Positions 35,448 through 45,057 of a DNA stretch of 64,000 nucleotides are shown piece after piece (the stretch's first letter is position 1; every line of letters begins with the position of its first letter). Made by a program: the position numbers and the translations under genes. The notes below the pieces were generated by a model. That model saw only the letters and a list, made by a program, of their open reading frames with translations. It searched no databases and was not told the origin of the DNA. The DNA comes from Actinotalea endophytica. GTDB lineage: Bacteria; Actinomycetota; Actinomycetes; Actinomycetales; Cellulomonadaceae. The stretch spans positions 186,001-250,000 of the forward strand of contig NZ_JAOVZU010000001.1 in assembly GCF_025717005.1 (NCBI RefSeq), in the 5' to 3' direction.

Positions 35448-36229
35448 CCACCACCCTCACGCGGCCGGTGTCGACCGTCGCGTTCCCGCGGCTCGCGCTC
35501 GTGCACTACCGGTACGGGTTCCTGGAGACCGTGCGCGTCCCGATGGCCGTGCTCGGCACGATGCTCTTCCCGGCGCTCGCCCTGCTGTTCTTCGTGGTGC
35601 CGCAGCGGGCCGTGGCCGGCGACCCGCTCGCCGCGGCCGCGGCGACCGCCCAGCTGGCGGTGTTCGCGGTGATGTCCACCTCGGTGTTCACCTACGGGAT
35701 CGGCGTCGCGGAGGACCGCGCGCAGCCGTTCGACCCGTACCTGCGCACCCTGCCCGCCGGGCCCTGGCCGAGGATGGTCGGCCGGGTGCTCAACGGCACC
35801 ACGTGGTCGCTGCTCGGCCTGGTCCCGCCGATCCTGGTCGCCGTGCTGCTCACCGAGGCGAGCATCCCGTTCGACCGGTTCCTGCTGAGCGTCCTGCTCG
35901 TGATGCTCGCCGGGATCCCGTTCCTGCTGATCGGACTCACGATCGGCTACCTGATGAGCTCCAAGGCGGCGACCGCGGTCGCCCAGGTCGTGGTGTTCCC
36001 GCTCGCGTTCGCGGGTGGCCTGTTCCTGCCGCCCGAGACCTTCCCCGGCTGGCTCGACACGCTGTCGACGTTCCTGCCCAGCCGGGCGGCGCGCGACCTG
36101 GTGGTGTCCGCCGCGACCGGCGCGGACCTGCCGGCGACCGCGCTGCCGGTGCTGCTCGGCTGGACCGTCGCGTTCGCGCTGCTCACCGCGTATGCGTACC
36201 GCCGCGACGAGGGTCGCCGGTTCCACTGA
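35444..36229 (+). CDS. ABC-2 type transporter permease
   Basis: 261 residues, six membrane helices, with the ABC-2 pattern: N-terminal cytosolic segment, FLETVRVPMAVLGTMLFPAL, and the late helix region QVVVFPLAFAGGLFLPPETFPGWL that precedes the last helix. It forms the export channel with the ATPase. Last gene of the operon; converges on copA, with a hairpin at 36285-36301 between them. Confidence 0.93.
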   Translation: MTTTLTRPVSTVAFPRLALVHYRYGFLETVRVPMAVLGTMLFPALALLFFVVPQRAVAGDPLAAAAATAQLAVFAVMSTSVFTYGIGVAEDRAQPFDPYLRTLPAGPWPRMVGRVLNGTTWSLLGLVPPILVAVLLTEASIPFDRFLLSVLLVMLAGIPFLLIGLTIGYLMSSKAATAVAQVVVFPLAFAGGLFLPPETFPGWLDTLSTFLPSRAARDLVVSAATGADLPATALPVLLGWTVAFALLTAYAYRRDEGRRFH

Positions 36230-36284
36230 CGGGCATGGATCGACCGGGGTGGGCGGCCGGGTGGCGATCAGCCGGCCCGTCGGC

Positions 36285-36301
36285 GCCCGCGCAGCGCGGG
36301 C
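36285..36301. terminator. Hairpin between convergent permease and copA genes
   Basis: GCCCGCG-CAG-CGCGGGC is a perfect 7-bp stem with a 3-nt loop in the 78-bp gap between the two stops. No U tract, so activity as a terminator is plausible rather than certain. Confidence 0.45.
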
Positions 36302-36307
36302 CGTGGA

Positions 36308-38734
36308 TCAGGAGAACCGGCGCAGCCGCAGCGAGTTCGTCACGACGAGCACCGAGCTGAACGCCATCGCGGCGCCGGCGATCATCGGGTTGAGCAGGCC
36401 GAGCGCAGCGAGCGGGATGGCCGCCACGTTGTAGCCGAACGCCCAGACCAGGTTCTGCTTGATGATCGTGAGCGTGCGGCGGGACAGCCGGATGGCCTGA
36501 CCTGCGGAGCGCAGGTCGCCGCGCACCAGGGTGAGGTCGGCCGCCTCGATCGCGACGTCGGTCCCGGTGCCCATGGCCAGCCCGAGGTCGGCCTGGGCGA
36601 GCGCGGCGGCGTCGTTGACGCCGTCGCCGACCATCGCGACCACGGCGCCGGCGGACTGCAGGTCGCGCACGGCGGCGACCTTGTCCTCCGGGAGCACCTC
36701 GGCCACGACGTCGTCGATGCCGACCTCCTGGGCCACGGTCCGGGCGACGCGTGCGTTGTCACCGGTGAGCAGGACGGGGCGCAGCCCGAGCTCGCGCAGC
36801 TCGGCGACCGCGGCACGGGAGGTCTCCTTGACCGGGTCGCGCAGCACGATCGCGGCACGGGCCTTCCCGGCCCAGGCGACCACGACCACGGTGCCGCCGT
36901 CCCGCTCGGCGAGCTCGACGGTGCCGTCCAGCGAGGTGGTCTCGACGTCCTGCTCGCGCAGCCAGGTCGGCCGACCGACGAGCACCCGCCGGCTCGCGTC
37001 GCCGCCGGCGCCCGTCGTGTGCACGATACCCACGACGCCTCGTCCGGCGTCGGCGCGGAACTCGGTGACCTGGTCGGCGCCGACGCCGGCGTCGAGTGCC
37101 TCGCCGGAGCCCGCCTGCCGGGCACCGCTGGGGCGTCCGGGCTCGGGGGCGCCGCCGGTGGTCACGGTGTTGCGGGCGCGGTCGGCGACGGCCCGGGCGA
37201 TCGGGTGCTCCGACCGGGCCTCGACCGCGCCGGCGAACCGGAGCGCGGCCTCGGCGTCCTCACCCGGTGCGGGCAGCACGTCGACCACCTGCATGCGGCC
37301 CTCGGTGACGGTGCCGGTCTTGTCCAGCACCACGGTGTCGACCCGGCGGGTCTGCTCGAGGATCTCCGGGCCCTTGATCAGCACGCCGAGCTGCGCACCC
37401 CGGCCGGTGCCGACCAGCAGCGCGGTCGGCGTGGCCAGTCCGAGCGCGCACGGGCACGCGATGATCAGCACCGCGACGCCCGCGGTGAACGCCGCGGTCA
37501 CGCCCGCCCCGGTGAGCAGCCAGACGCCGAAGGTCAGCACGGACAGTGTGATGACGACGGGGACGAACACGGCGGAGATCCGGTCGGCCAGGCGCTGCAC
37601 GGGAGCCTTGCCGGTCTGGGCCTGGGTGACGAGCCGCCCGATCCGGGCGAGCGTGGTCTGCTCGCCGACCCGGGTGGCGCGCACCACGAGGTAGCCGGCC
37701 GTGTTGATCGTCGCGCCGGTGACCGGGTCGCCCGGGGCGACGTCCACCGGCACCGGCTCACCGGTGAGCAGCGAGGTGTCGACCGCCGAGTCGCCCTCGA
37801 CCACGACGCCGTCGGTGGCGACCTTCTCGCCGGGACGGACCGCGAACAGGTCGCCGACCCGGAGGCTGGCGGCAGGGACCTGACGCTCGACCCGGCGCGT
37901 GGCGGCGCCGGCCGGCTCGTCCACCAGCAGGGTTGCCTCGCTCGCGCCGAGGGCGAGCAGGCTGCGCAGCGCGTCGCCGGCGCGTCGCCGTGAGCGGTGC
38001 TCGAGGAACCGCCCGGCGAGCAGGAACGTGGTCACCACGGCGGCCGTCTCGAAGTACAGCTCGGGTGTGGCGTGCCCGGCGGCAGCCCGAGGTACGAGGG
38101 TCGGCGTCATCTGCATGCCGACCTCGCCCGCGCCGCCGAAGAGCAGTGCCCACAGCGACCAGCCGGTCGCGGCGATCACGCCGAGCGAGACCAGCGTGTC
38201 CATGGTGGACGAGCCGTGCCGGGCGGCCCGCGCCGCGGCCCGGTGGAACGGCCACGCCGCCCAGGTGGCCACGGGCAGCGCGAGCACGGCGACGACCCAC
38301 TGCCAGCCGCGGAACTGCAGCACCGGGATCATCGACAGCGCGACGACGGGAACGGTGAGCACCGAGGCGCCGATCAGCCTGCGGCGCAGGTCGGCACCGC
38401 GGGCCTCGCCGGGCGCCGACGTGTCGTGCTCCTCTGCGACCTCAGCCTCGTCGTCGGCCTGGGTCGCGCGCGAGTCCCGCATCACGGTCGCCGAGTACCC
38501 CGCGGCCTCGACCGCGCGGAGGATCTCCGCAGGGTCGAGGTCCGCGGTGAGCTCGACGCGTGCCGACTCGGTCGCGAGGTTGACCTGCGCGCTCGCCCCG
38601 GCGACCTTCCCGATCTTCCGCTCGACCCGCGCGACGCACGACGCGCAGGTCATCCCCTGCACGGCGAGATCGAGCACCGCGACGGGCGCCTGGCCGGCGT
38701 CGGCCGCCTGCTGCAACGGGGACTGCGTGGTCAT
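36308..38734 (-). CDS. copA: Copper-exporting P1B-type ATPase
   Basis: 808 residues. One N-terminal heavy-metal domain with GMTCASC, eight membrane helices, actuator, then membrane motif CPCALGLATP (the Cys-Pro-Cys metal site), DKTGTVTEG with the phospho-Asp, HP motif in RSEHPIARAV and the hinge MVGDGVNDAAAL. These define a Cu(I) pump. Low-complexity insertion near LVTQ/TGGAPEPGRPSG in the nucleotide domain. Last gene of csoR-copZ-copA; 34 bp after copZ. Confidence 0.96.
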   Translation of the reverse strand: MTTQSPLQQAADAGQAPVAVLDLAVQGMTCASCVARVERKIGKVAGASAQVNLATESARVELTADLDPAEILRAVEAAGYSATVMRDSRATQADDEAEVAEEHDTSAPGEARGADLRRRLIGASVLTVPVVALSMIPVLQFRGWQWVVAVLALPVATWAAWPFHRAAARAARHGSSTMDTLVSLGVIAATGWSLWALLFGGAGEVGMQMTPTLVPRAAAGHATPELYFETAAVVTTFLLAGRFLEHRSRRRAGDALRSLLALGASEATLLVDEPAGAATRRVERQVPAASLRVGDLFAVRPGEKVATDGVVVEGDSAVDTSLLTGEPVPVDVAPGDPVTGATINTAGYLVVRATRVGEQTTLARIGRLVTQAQTGKAPVQRLADRISAVFVPVVITLSVLTFGVWLLTGAGVTAAFTAGVAVLIIACPCALGLATPTALLVGTGRGAQLGVLIKGPEILEQTRRVDTVVLDKTGTVTEGRMQVVDVLPAPGEDAEAALRFAGAVEARSEHPIARAVADRARNTVTTGGAPEPGRPSGARQAGSGEALDAGVGADQVTEFRADAGRGVVGIVHTTGAGGDASRRVLVGRPTWLREQDVETTSLDGTVELAERDGGTVVVVAWAGKARAAIVLRDPVKETSRAAVAELRELGLRPVLLTGDNARVARTVAQEVGIDDVVAEVLPEDKVAAVRDLQSAGAVVAMVGDGVNDAAALAQADLGLAMGTGTDVAIEAADLTLVRGDLRSAGQAIRLSRRTLTIIKQNLVWAFGYNVAAIPLAALGLLNPMIAGAAMAFSSVLVVTNSLRLRRFS

Positions 38735-38768
38735 CGGGGATCGGCCTCCTCGGGGAGAGCGGGGTGGG

Positions 38769-38999
38769 TCAGAGCAGCGAGTTCTTCGGGACCACCGCGT
38801 AGCCGGCCTCGGCGACGGCGGCGGCGATCGCGGCGTCCTCGACCACCTGGTCGGCGGTGACGGTCACCTGCGAGGTGCCGCCCGCGACGAGCTCGACCGC
38901 GACGTCGGTGACACCGGGGATCTCGCTGATCTCCTCGGTCACGGACATCACGCAGTGGTGGCAGGTCATGCCTGCCACGCCGACGGTCTGGGTGCTCAT
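38769..38999 (-). CDS. copZ: Copper chaperone, HMA domain
   Basis: A 76-residue single heavy-metal-associated domain with the metal site GMTCHHC. It binds Cu(I) in the cytosol and hands it to CopA. ATG at 38999 preceded by GAGAAGGAGA. Lies between csoR and copA, completing a standard copper-resistance operon. Confidence 0.93.
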   Translation of the reverse strand: MSTQTVGVAGMTCHHCVMSVTEEISEIPGVTDVAVELVAGGTSQVTVTADQVVEDAAIAAAVAEAGYAVVPKNSLL

Positions 39000-39040
39000 G
39001 GTGTCTCCTTCTCGGGTGGTGCCCGGGTGTGCCGGGCGGT

Positions 39041-39322
39041 TCAGCTGCGGACGAGCCGGGCGATCGCCTCGGAGGCCTCACGGACCTTCTCAGCGCCCGC
39101 CTCGTGCGACTCACGGGCGGCGTCCACGACGCAGTGGCCGAGGTGGTCCTCCATCAGGCCCAGGCTCACCGCCTGCAGGGCCTTGGTCACCGCGGCGACC
39201 TGGGTGAGCACGTCGATGCAGTACACGTCCTCGTCGACCATCCGTGCGATGCCGCGGACCTGCCCCTCGATCCGGCGCAGCCGCTTGAGATAGTCGTCCT
39301 TGGTCCCGGTGTAGCCCGGCAT
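39041..39322 (-). CDS. csoR: Copper-sensing repressor CsoR
   Basis: 93 residues from ATG 39322. All-helical DUF156 family with RLRRIEGQVRGIARM near the N-terminus and the Cu(I) ligands Cys35, His60 and Cys64 (VYCIDV, DHLGHC). In the apo form it represses the operon; Cu(I) releases it. An operator sits 28 bp upstream of its start. Confidence 0.95.
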   Translation of the reverse strand: MPGYTGTKDDYLKRLRRIEGQVRGIARMVDEDVYCIDVLTQVAAVTKALQAVSLGLMEDHLGHCVVDAARESHEAGAEKVREASEAIARLVRS

Positions 39323-39349
39323 GGTCGCCCCTTCCGCCTTCTTCAACAC

Positions 39350-39368
39350 CATACCCCCGTAGGGTATG
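39350..39368. promoter_or_regulatory. CsoR operator
   Basis: CATACCC-CCGTA-GGGTATG (39350-39368), a perfect 7-bp dyad with the TACCC...GGGTA pattern typical of CsoR sites, immediately upstream of csoR. It also lies in the shared region of the divergent acetyltransferase gene, 130 bp ahead of that start. Confidence 0.85.
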
Positions 39369-39498
39369 CCGTCAAGCGGGGCGTTGGTCCCGGGTGGTGG
39401 TCCGGACGGGTGGAGCACCCGCGCGGGCGCCGTCGCGGTGGGCGCGGGGCGGCGAATCCGCTGGACCGGCCGGGCGGGACCTCGCCAGGGTGGACGGT

Positions 39499-40812
39499 GT
39501 GACGACCAGCGACGACCCGACCACCGCCGACGACCTGACGGGCAGCGACGACCCGGCGAGCGGTGACAAGGCGGGCACGCTGGTGGGCGACGGCCTCGTG
39601 CTGCGCGCCGCCCGGCCGGGCGAGCTCGACCAGATCGGCGCGCTGCTCACCGATCGTGGGGAGGCCGACGACGCGGTGGACCACCGGCTCGTCGTCGAGG
39701 ACCCGGATCTCGGCTGGTCGGCGTGCGCCGTCGTGGTCGACGGCGACCGGGTGGTCGCGACCGCGTCGCTGCTCGACGAGCAGGTCCGGGTCGGCCAGGT
39801 CGTGCTGCCCGCGGGTCAGGTCGAGCTCGTCGCGGTCGCCGAGAGCCACGAGCACCGGGGCCTCGCGCGGGCGTTGATGGACTGGGCGCACGAACGGTCG
39901 GCGCAGCGCGGGCACCTGCTCCAGGTCATGATCGGGATCCCGTACTTCTACCGGCTGTTCGGCTACGAGTACGCGATCGACATCGCGCCGGCGCGCGAGC
40001 TGACCGGAGAGGTCGCGATCGCCGGTGCGGGCGGCGGGAGGCTGCGCGCGGCGACCGAGGCGGACCTGTCGGTGCTCGCGGCCCTGCAGGACATCGCACA
40101 GTCGGCGTTCGACGTCGCGGTGCCGCACCCGCCGGCTCGGTGGCGTGCCCTGCTCGCGCACAGCGCGTCCCGCACGTGGGTGCTCGAGCGGGACGGGGTG
40201 GTGGTTGCGTCCGCCCGGGTCCGCGACGACGAGGACGGTCTGCTGGTCGCCGAGCCGGCGGCGACCGACCGGGGCGCGGCGTTCGCGCTCCTGTCCAGGC
40301 TCGTCGAGCTGTCTGCCGGCCGCACGATCGCCGCGGTGCATCGGGCGGGCACGGTGACCGGGACGGCCTGGGACCCGGTGCTCGGCGTGGCCGACGAGGC
40401 CGCCGAGCAGTACTACGTGCGGGTGCCGGATGCCGCCGGCCTGCTCGACGCGCTGCGGCCCGTGCTGGATCAGCGGATCGCGGAGCTCGGCCGGCGCACC
40501 GGTCTCGCCGGGCTCAGCACCGCCCGGCGTGCGCGCGACGCCCTGGTGCTCTCCACGTTCGGTGCCCACCACTCGATGCCGTTCGTCGACGGCGCGCTGG
40601 GCCCGGTGCAGACCGGCGGACCCATGCAGGGCCCCGGCGTGGTCGGCGGGTTCGGCGTGGCCCCCGACCAGCTCGGCGCCCTGCTGCTGGGGTCTCGCGG
40701 CTTCGCCGGGCTGCGTCGGCTTCGGCCGGACGTCTACGGCGACCCGGAGCTCGGCGAGGCGCTGTTCCCGCCGCTGACCGCCGACGTGCTCAGCTACTAC
40801 CTGCCCTGGTAG
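39499..40812 (+). CDS. Two-domain GNAT acetyltransferase
   Basis: 437 residues from GTG 39499 (GTG 39490 also in frame; AGGGTGG precedes). A flexible Asp/Ser/Thr-rich N-terminus is followed by a GNAT domain with the acetyl-CoA loop AVAESHEHRGLARALM and PYFYRLFGYEY. A second, divergent GNAT-like or Eis-type region occupies about 180-340, then a C-terminal SCP-like stretch (LLLGSRGFAGLRRL through SYYLPW). Overall architecture resembles Eis-type aminoglycoside/protein acetyltransferases; substrate unknown. It diverges from csoR. Confidence 0.83.
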   Translation: MTTSDDPTTADDLTGSDDPASGDKAGTLVGDGLVLRAARPGELDQIGALLTDRGEADDAVDHRLVVEDPDLGWSACAVVVDGDRVVATASLLDEQVRVGQVVLPAGQVELVAVAESHEHRGLARALMDWAHERSAQRGHLLQVMIGIPYFYRLFGYEYAIDIAPARELTGEVAIAGAGGGRLRAATEADLSVLAALQDIAQSAFDVAVPHPPARWRALLAHSASRTWVLERDGVVVASARVRDDEDGLLVAEPAATDRGAAFALLSRLVELSAGRTIAAVHRAGTVTGTAWDPVLGVADEAAEQYYVRVPDAAGLLDALRPVLDQRIAELGRRTGLAGLSTARRARDALVLSTFGAHHSMPFVDGALGPVQTGGPMQGPGVVGGFGVAPDQLGALLLGSRGFAGLRRLRPDVYGDPELGEALFPPLTADVLSYYLPW

Positions 40813-40903
40813 GCGCGACGCCGCGAACGACGCGGGTCGGGCGCGGCGGACAGGTGGTGCGGGTCGCGCCACGTGCCCGAGCACGATGCCCGGGCGCAGT
40901 GAC

Positions 40904-42304
40904 TCAGCGCAGCGCGTCGGCCAGGCCTGCGACCTCGTGGGTGACCTCGTCGACGGCTGCCGTCATGCCGGTGATCGACGTCCGGGCCTGGCCGGTCGCC
41001 GAACCCTGCTGCTCGACCGCCTCGGCGATCGTGCGCTGTGCGGCGACGACCTGGGAGATGGCCTCCTCGATGCTCTGCGTGCCGGTCAGCGCCTGCTGGG
41101 TGCCGTCGCGGACGTCGGAGACGACCTCCTCGATCCGGTCGGTGGCCTTGGCGGTCTCCTGGGCGAGCTCCTTGACCTCGCCGGCGACCACGGCGAAGCC
41201 CTTGCCGGCCTCGCCGGCACGGGCGGCCTCGATCGTCGCGTTGAGCGCCAGCAGGTTGGTCTGCTCGGCGATCTGCGTGATCGCCCGGGCGATCTCGGTG
41301 ATCTGCAGCGTGGACGACTCGAGGCGCTGCATCGTCTGGGCGGAGGTGCCGACCGCCCCGGCAGCCTGCTCGGCCCACTGCGAGGCGCTGCGCGCTGCGC
41401 CGCCGATCATCGACGACGCCTCGACCAGCCCGTCGATCACCCCGTCGGCCTCGGTGGCGTCGTGGCGCAGGGTCTCTCCGGCACGGGAGAGCGCCGCGAC
41501 CTTGGCCTCGAGCAGCTGCTGGCGCTCGCGGCTGCGGGTGAGCTCGGCCTCGACCAGCTCGGCGTTGCGGCGCTGCTCGTCGACCAGTGCCTGCTGCGAC
41601 GCGAGCTGCTCGGCGACGGTGGCCTCGGCCCGCGCCGCCTCCGCCCGGCGCTCCTGGTCGGCGCGCTCGGTGTACCGCCAGCTCGTGGCGAGCGCGACGC
41701 ACTCCAGCAGCAGCAACCCGGCGTGCAGCAGGGAGAACGCGATCGGGTTCGCCTGAGCGCGCGGGTCGGAGAACACCATCGCGGGGTCCATCAGGCTCAT
41801 CCCGATGTGGTGCGCCGCGACCACCACGACGGACAGCACGAACGGCGTCCACAGCTGGTACAGCGCGACGGCCGCCGCGGTGACGAAGAAGTGCAGGTGC
41901 ATGTCCGTCATGCCGCCGGACAGGTGCACCAGCGTGGCGCTCGACGTGGCGAGGCCGATGCCGACCGCGGCCGAGCGCACCACCTGGCCGCGGGCGACCC
42001 CTCCGATCAGGGCAGCGACCGCCATCGTGGCCATGCCGGTCCAGGCCATCCACATCGCCATCGGGGCGTGCGTGGTGCCGTCCGCCGCGGTCACGGCGTG
42101 CGGCGACCAGACCACGGCGAGCACCGCGAGCACCGGGATGTGGGCGACGAGCACCCAGGTCAGGGCGCGGTGCCGGGACTCGAACTCGGCGGGGTCCAGG
42201 CGGGCTCCGCGGGGGATGAACCGGAGCAGTCCGCTCGGGGCGTCGTCCGGGTTCAGGGCAGGGTTGGCTGCGGTCACGCCCGGTGATCGGCGGAGATATC
42301 CCAT
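40904..42304 (-). CDS. Orphan methyl-accepting chemotaxis-type receptor
   Basis: 466 residues from ATG 42304, though the start is uncertain because neither candidate has a good ribosome site. About six N-terminal membrane helices (50-220) include the His-rich stretch [16 protein letters not shown] followed by [14 protein letters not shown] coiled coil (225-270) leads into the signalling domain, whose hairpin tip reads [19 protein letters not shown], the MCP hallmark; no HAMP domain was seen. No che or flagellar gene is in the window, so partners must be elsewhere or the protein signals to something else. Confidence 0.85.
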   Translation of the reverse strand: MGYLRRSPGVTAANPALNPDDAPSGLLRFIPRGARLDPAEFESRHRALTWVLVAHIPVLAVLAVVWSPHAVTAADGTTHAPMAMWMAWTGMATMAVAALIGGVARGQVVRSAAVGIGLATSSATLVHLSGGMTDMHLHFFVTAAAVALYQLWTPFVLSVVVVAAHHIGMSLMDPAMVFSDPRAQANPIAFSLLHAGLLLLECVALATSWRYTERADQERRAEAARAEATVAEQLASQQALVDEQRRNAELVEAELTRSRERQQLLEAKVAALSRAGETLRHDATEADGVIDGLVEASSMIGGAARSASQWAEQAAGAVGTSAQTMQRLESSTLQITEIARAITQIAEQTNLLALNATIEAARAGEAGKGFAVVAGEVKELAQETAKATDRIEEVVSDVRDGTQQALTGTQSIEEAISQVVAAQRTIAEAVEQQGSATGQARTSITGMTAAVDEVTHEVAGLADALR

Positions 42305-42411
42305 GTTTGAGGAACGGGGCGGGATCGTCCGCGGCGGGCCGGGGCGGGACGCCCGCACCGTCCCGGTCTGCCAGGATCATCCTCAGGAGCAAGGTCGACA
42401 CGAGGAGCGTC

Positions 42412-44472
42412 ATGGGTCTGCCGTTCGCCTCCGCCTACCGCCACGGTTTCGCGCGGGTCGCGTCGTGCGCGATGCGCACGGCGGTCGCCGACCCGCACGC
42501 GAACGCGGCGACCGCGATCCGCCTGGCCCGCGCCTGCCACGAGGACGCGGTCGCGCTCGTGGTGCTCCCGGAGCTGACCCTCACCGGGTACGCCGTGGAC
42601 GACCTGCTGCTGCAGGACACCCTGCTGGACGCCGTCGAGGACGCGCTCGCCGACGTGGTCGCGGCGACCGCGGACCTGATGCCGGTCGTCGTGGTCGGGG
42701 CGCCGCTGCGGTTCCGGCACCGGCTGTACAACTGCGCGGTCGTGGTGCACCGCGGGCGGGTGCTCGGGGTCGCGCCGAAGTCGTACCTGCCGACGTACCG
42801 GGAGTTCTACGAGCGTCGCCAGGCGGCGGTCGGCGACGACCTCGCCGGGTCGACCATGACGTTGCTGGGCGCGGACGTCCCGTTCGGGCCCGACCTGCTG
42901 TTCGCGGCCGAGGACGTGCCGGGGCTCGTGGTGCACGTCGAGATCTGCGAGGACATGTGGGTGCCGGTCCCGCCGAGCGCCGAGGCCGCGCTCGCCGGAG
43001 CGACCGTGCTGGCGAACCTGTCCGGCAGCCCGATCACGATCGGCCGGGCCGAGTCCCGTGCGCTGCTCACCCGGGCGGCGTCCCTGCGCTGCCTCGGGGC
43101 GTACGTGTACGCCGCGGCCGGCGAGGGCGAGTCGACCACGGACCTCGCGTGGGACGGCCAGACGATCGTCGCCGAGCTCGGGGCGACGCTCGCGCAGGGC
43201 GACCGGTTCGCGCACGGTGACCACGTGGTCGTGGCGGACGTGGACCTCGGCGCGATCGCGGCCGAGCGGCTGCGCACCGGCACGTTCGACGACAACCGTC
43301 GCCACCATGCCGAGCGGGGCGGGCTCGAGCTCCGCACGGTCGGGTTCCGGCTCGACCCGCCGGCCGCCGACGTCGGCCTGCGCCGGGTGGTCGAGCGGTT
43401 CCCGTTCGTGCCGGCCGACCCGGCGCGGCTCGCCCAGGACTGCTACGAGGCCTACAACATCCAGGTGGCCGGGCTCGAGCAGCGGCTGCGTGCGATCGGC
43501 GGGTCGAAGGTCGTGATCGGGGTCTCGGGCGGTCTGGACTCGACCCACGCGCTGATCGTCGCGGCCCGTGCGATGGATCGGGAGGGCCGGCCGCGTTCGG
43601 ACATCCTCGCGTTCACCCTGCCGGGCTTCGCGACCAGCGACCACACCAAGGGCAACGCGACGGCGCTCGCGCGGGCGCTCGGCGTGACGTTCGAGGAGAT
43701 CGACATCCGGCCCGCGGCGCGGCGGATGCTCGAGGACCTCGGCCACCCGTTCGCGGGCGGCGAGCCGGTGTACGACGTGACGTTCGAGAACGTCCAGGCC
43801 GGGCTGCGCACCGACTACCTGTTCCGGGCGGCGAACCAGCGTGGCGGGATCGTGCTCGGCACGGGCGACCTGTCGGAGATCGCGCTCGGCTGGTCCACGT
43901 ACGGGGTCGGCGACCAGATGTCGCACTACAACGTGAACTCCGGGGTGCCCAAGACGCTGATCCAGCACCTGATCCGGTGGGTGATCGCGTCCGAGCAGTT
44001 CGGCGACGACGTCGGCGAGGTGCTGCAGGCGATCCTGGACACCGAGATCAGCCCCGAGCTGGTGCCCGCCGGGGAGGGTGAGGGGCCGCAGTCCACCGAG
44101 GAGCGGATCGGCCTGTACGCGCTGCAGGACTTCTCGCTGTTCCACACGCTGCGGCACGGCCGGCGACCGTCGACCATCGCGTTCCTCGCGTGGCATGCCT
44201 GGCACGACGCGGCCGCCGGGCCGTGGCCGGAGCACTTCCCGACCGAGCGGCGGCGGGAGTTCGACCTGCCGACGATCAAGCGGTGGCTCGGGGTCTTCGC
44301 GCAGCGGTTCTTCGCGTTCTCGCAGTTCAAGCGGTCCGCGATGCCGAACGGGCCCAAGGTGTCGAACGGCGGCTCGCTGTCACCGCGCGGCGACTGGCGT
44401 GCGCCGTCCGACGCGAGCGCGCGGGCCTGGCTGGACGAGCTGGGGACGGTGCCGGACACGTCGGAGCCGTGA
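42412..44472 (+). CDS. nadE: Glutamine-dependent NAD+ synthetase
   Basis: 686 residues from ATG 42412 (GAGGAG at 42402). Two domains: N-terminal nitrilase-type amidase with catalytic Glu54, Lys123 and Cys179 (in LPELTLTGY, APKSYLPTY, EICEDMW), and a C-terminal synthetase with the PP-loop SGGLDSTHAL. Ammonia released from glutamine is channelled to adenylated nicotinate dinucleotide to form NAD+. Motifs and length match the large actinobacterial form. Monocistronic by context. Confidence 0.97.
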   Translation: MGLPFASAYRHGFARVASCAMRTAVADPHANAATAIRLARACHEDAVALVVLPELTLTGYAVDDLLLQDTLLDAVEDALADVVAATADLMPVVVVGAPLRFRHRLYNCAVVVHRGRVLGVAPKSYLPTYREFYERRQAAVGDDLAGSTMTLLGADVPFGPDLLFAAEDVPGLVVHVEICEDMWVPVPPSAEAALAGATVLANLSGSPITIGRAESRALLTRAASLRCLGAYVYAAAGEGESTTDLAWDGQTIVAELGATLAQGDRFAHGDHVVVADVDLGAIAAERLRTGTFDDNRRHHAERGGLELRTVGFRLDPPAADVGLRRVVERFPFVPADPARLAQDCYEAYNIQVAGLEQRLRAIGGSKVVIGVSGGLDSTHALIVAARAMDREGRPRSDILAFTLPGFATSDHTKGNATALARALGVTFEEIDIRPAARRMLEDLGHPFAGGEPVYDVTFENVQAGLRTDYLFRAANQRGGIVLGTGDLSEIALGWSTYGVGDQMSHYNVNSGVPKTLIQHLIRWVIASEQFGDDVGEVLQAILDTEISPELVPAGEGEGPQSTEERIGLYALQDFSLFHTLRHGRRPSTIAFLAWHAWHDAAAGPWPEHFPTERRREFDLPTIKRWLGVFAQRFFAFSQFKRSAMPNGPKVSNGGSLSPRGDWRAPSDASARAWLDELGTVPDTSEP

Positions 44473-44589
44473 CGCCAACCTGACCGTGCCGCGCTCGGGC
44501 GGTGCAGGGGTGACCGCTGGCGGCGGCGGATCTGGCCCGAGCCGGGGCGCCGAAGCGGCGGTCCGTCGCCCGGTCGGCGCCGACGGCGC

Positions 44590-44988
44590 TCAGGGGGAGG
44601 CCAGCGCCGTCGGCGGCACGACGGCGACGACCCTTGCCGCGATCGCCGCCGTCCGCGGGTCGACGGTGACCAGCGCGTCGGCCTGGAGCGTGGCGACGGC
44701 GAGGTACTCGGCCTCGGCGATGGTCTCGAGATCGAGCTCGCGGGCGAGCCGCCAGGCGGTGCGCCGTGAGACCCGGTCCCCGAGCAGGCGGATCTTCACC
44801 TCGGTGATGCGCTCGTGGAGCTCGAGGACGTCCCGCTCGGTGAGCTCGCCGGCCCGGACCTCGGCGAGCAGGAGCTGCAGCGCCGCGGACCGGACGGCGT
44901 TGGGCGCGACGAGCCGGTGCGCGGGGTCGACGGACAGCCCGTCGCGCACGAGGTGCAGCAGGGTCGGGGCGTCGATCGCGTACCTCAT
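44590..44988 (-). CDS. PIN-domain-like protein
   Basis: 132 residues from ATG 44988. The acidic residues at the usual PIN positions are present: Asp6 (RYAIDAPTLL), Glu in EAEYLAVATLQADALVTVD and its Asp. PIN proteins are Mg2+-dependent RNases and often VapC toxins. There is no small antitoxin gene beside it, so a toxin-antitoxin role is doubtful; an orphan PIN protein with an unknown RNA substrate is the safer call. Divergent from the next acetyltransferase gene. Confidence 0.75.
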   Translation of the reverse strand: MRYAIDAPTLLHLVRDGLSVDPAHRLVAPNAVRSAALQLLLAEVRAGELTERDVLELHERITEVKIRLLGDRVSRRTAWRLARELDLETIAEAEYLAVATLQADALVTVDPRTAAIAARVVAVVPPTALASP

Positions 44989-45057
44989 GCGCACGACCGT
45001 AGGTTCCGTGTGCCGAATCCGCTGGCCCGGCAGGTGGCGGGGGCCCACAGTGGGGCG

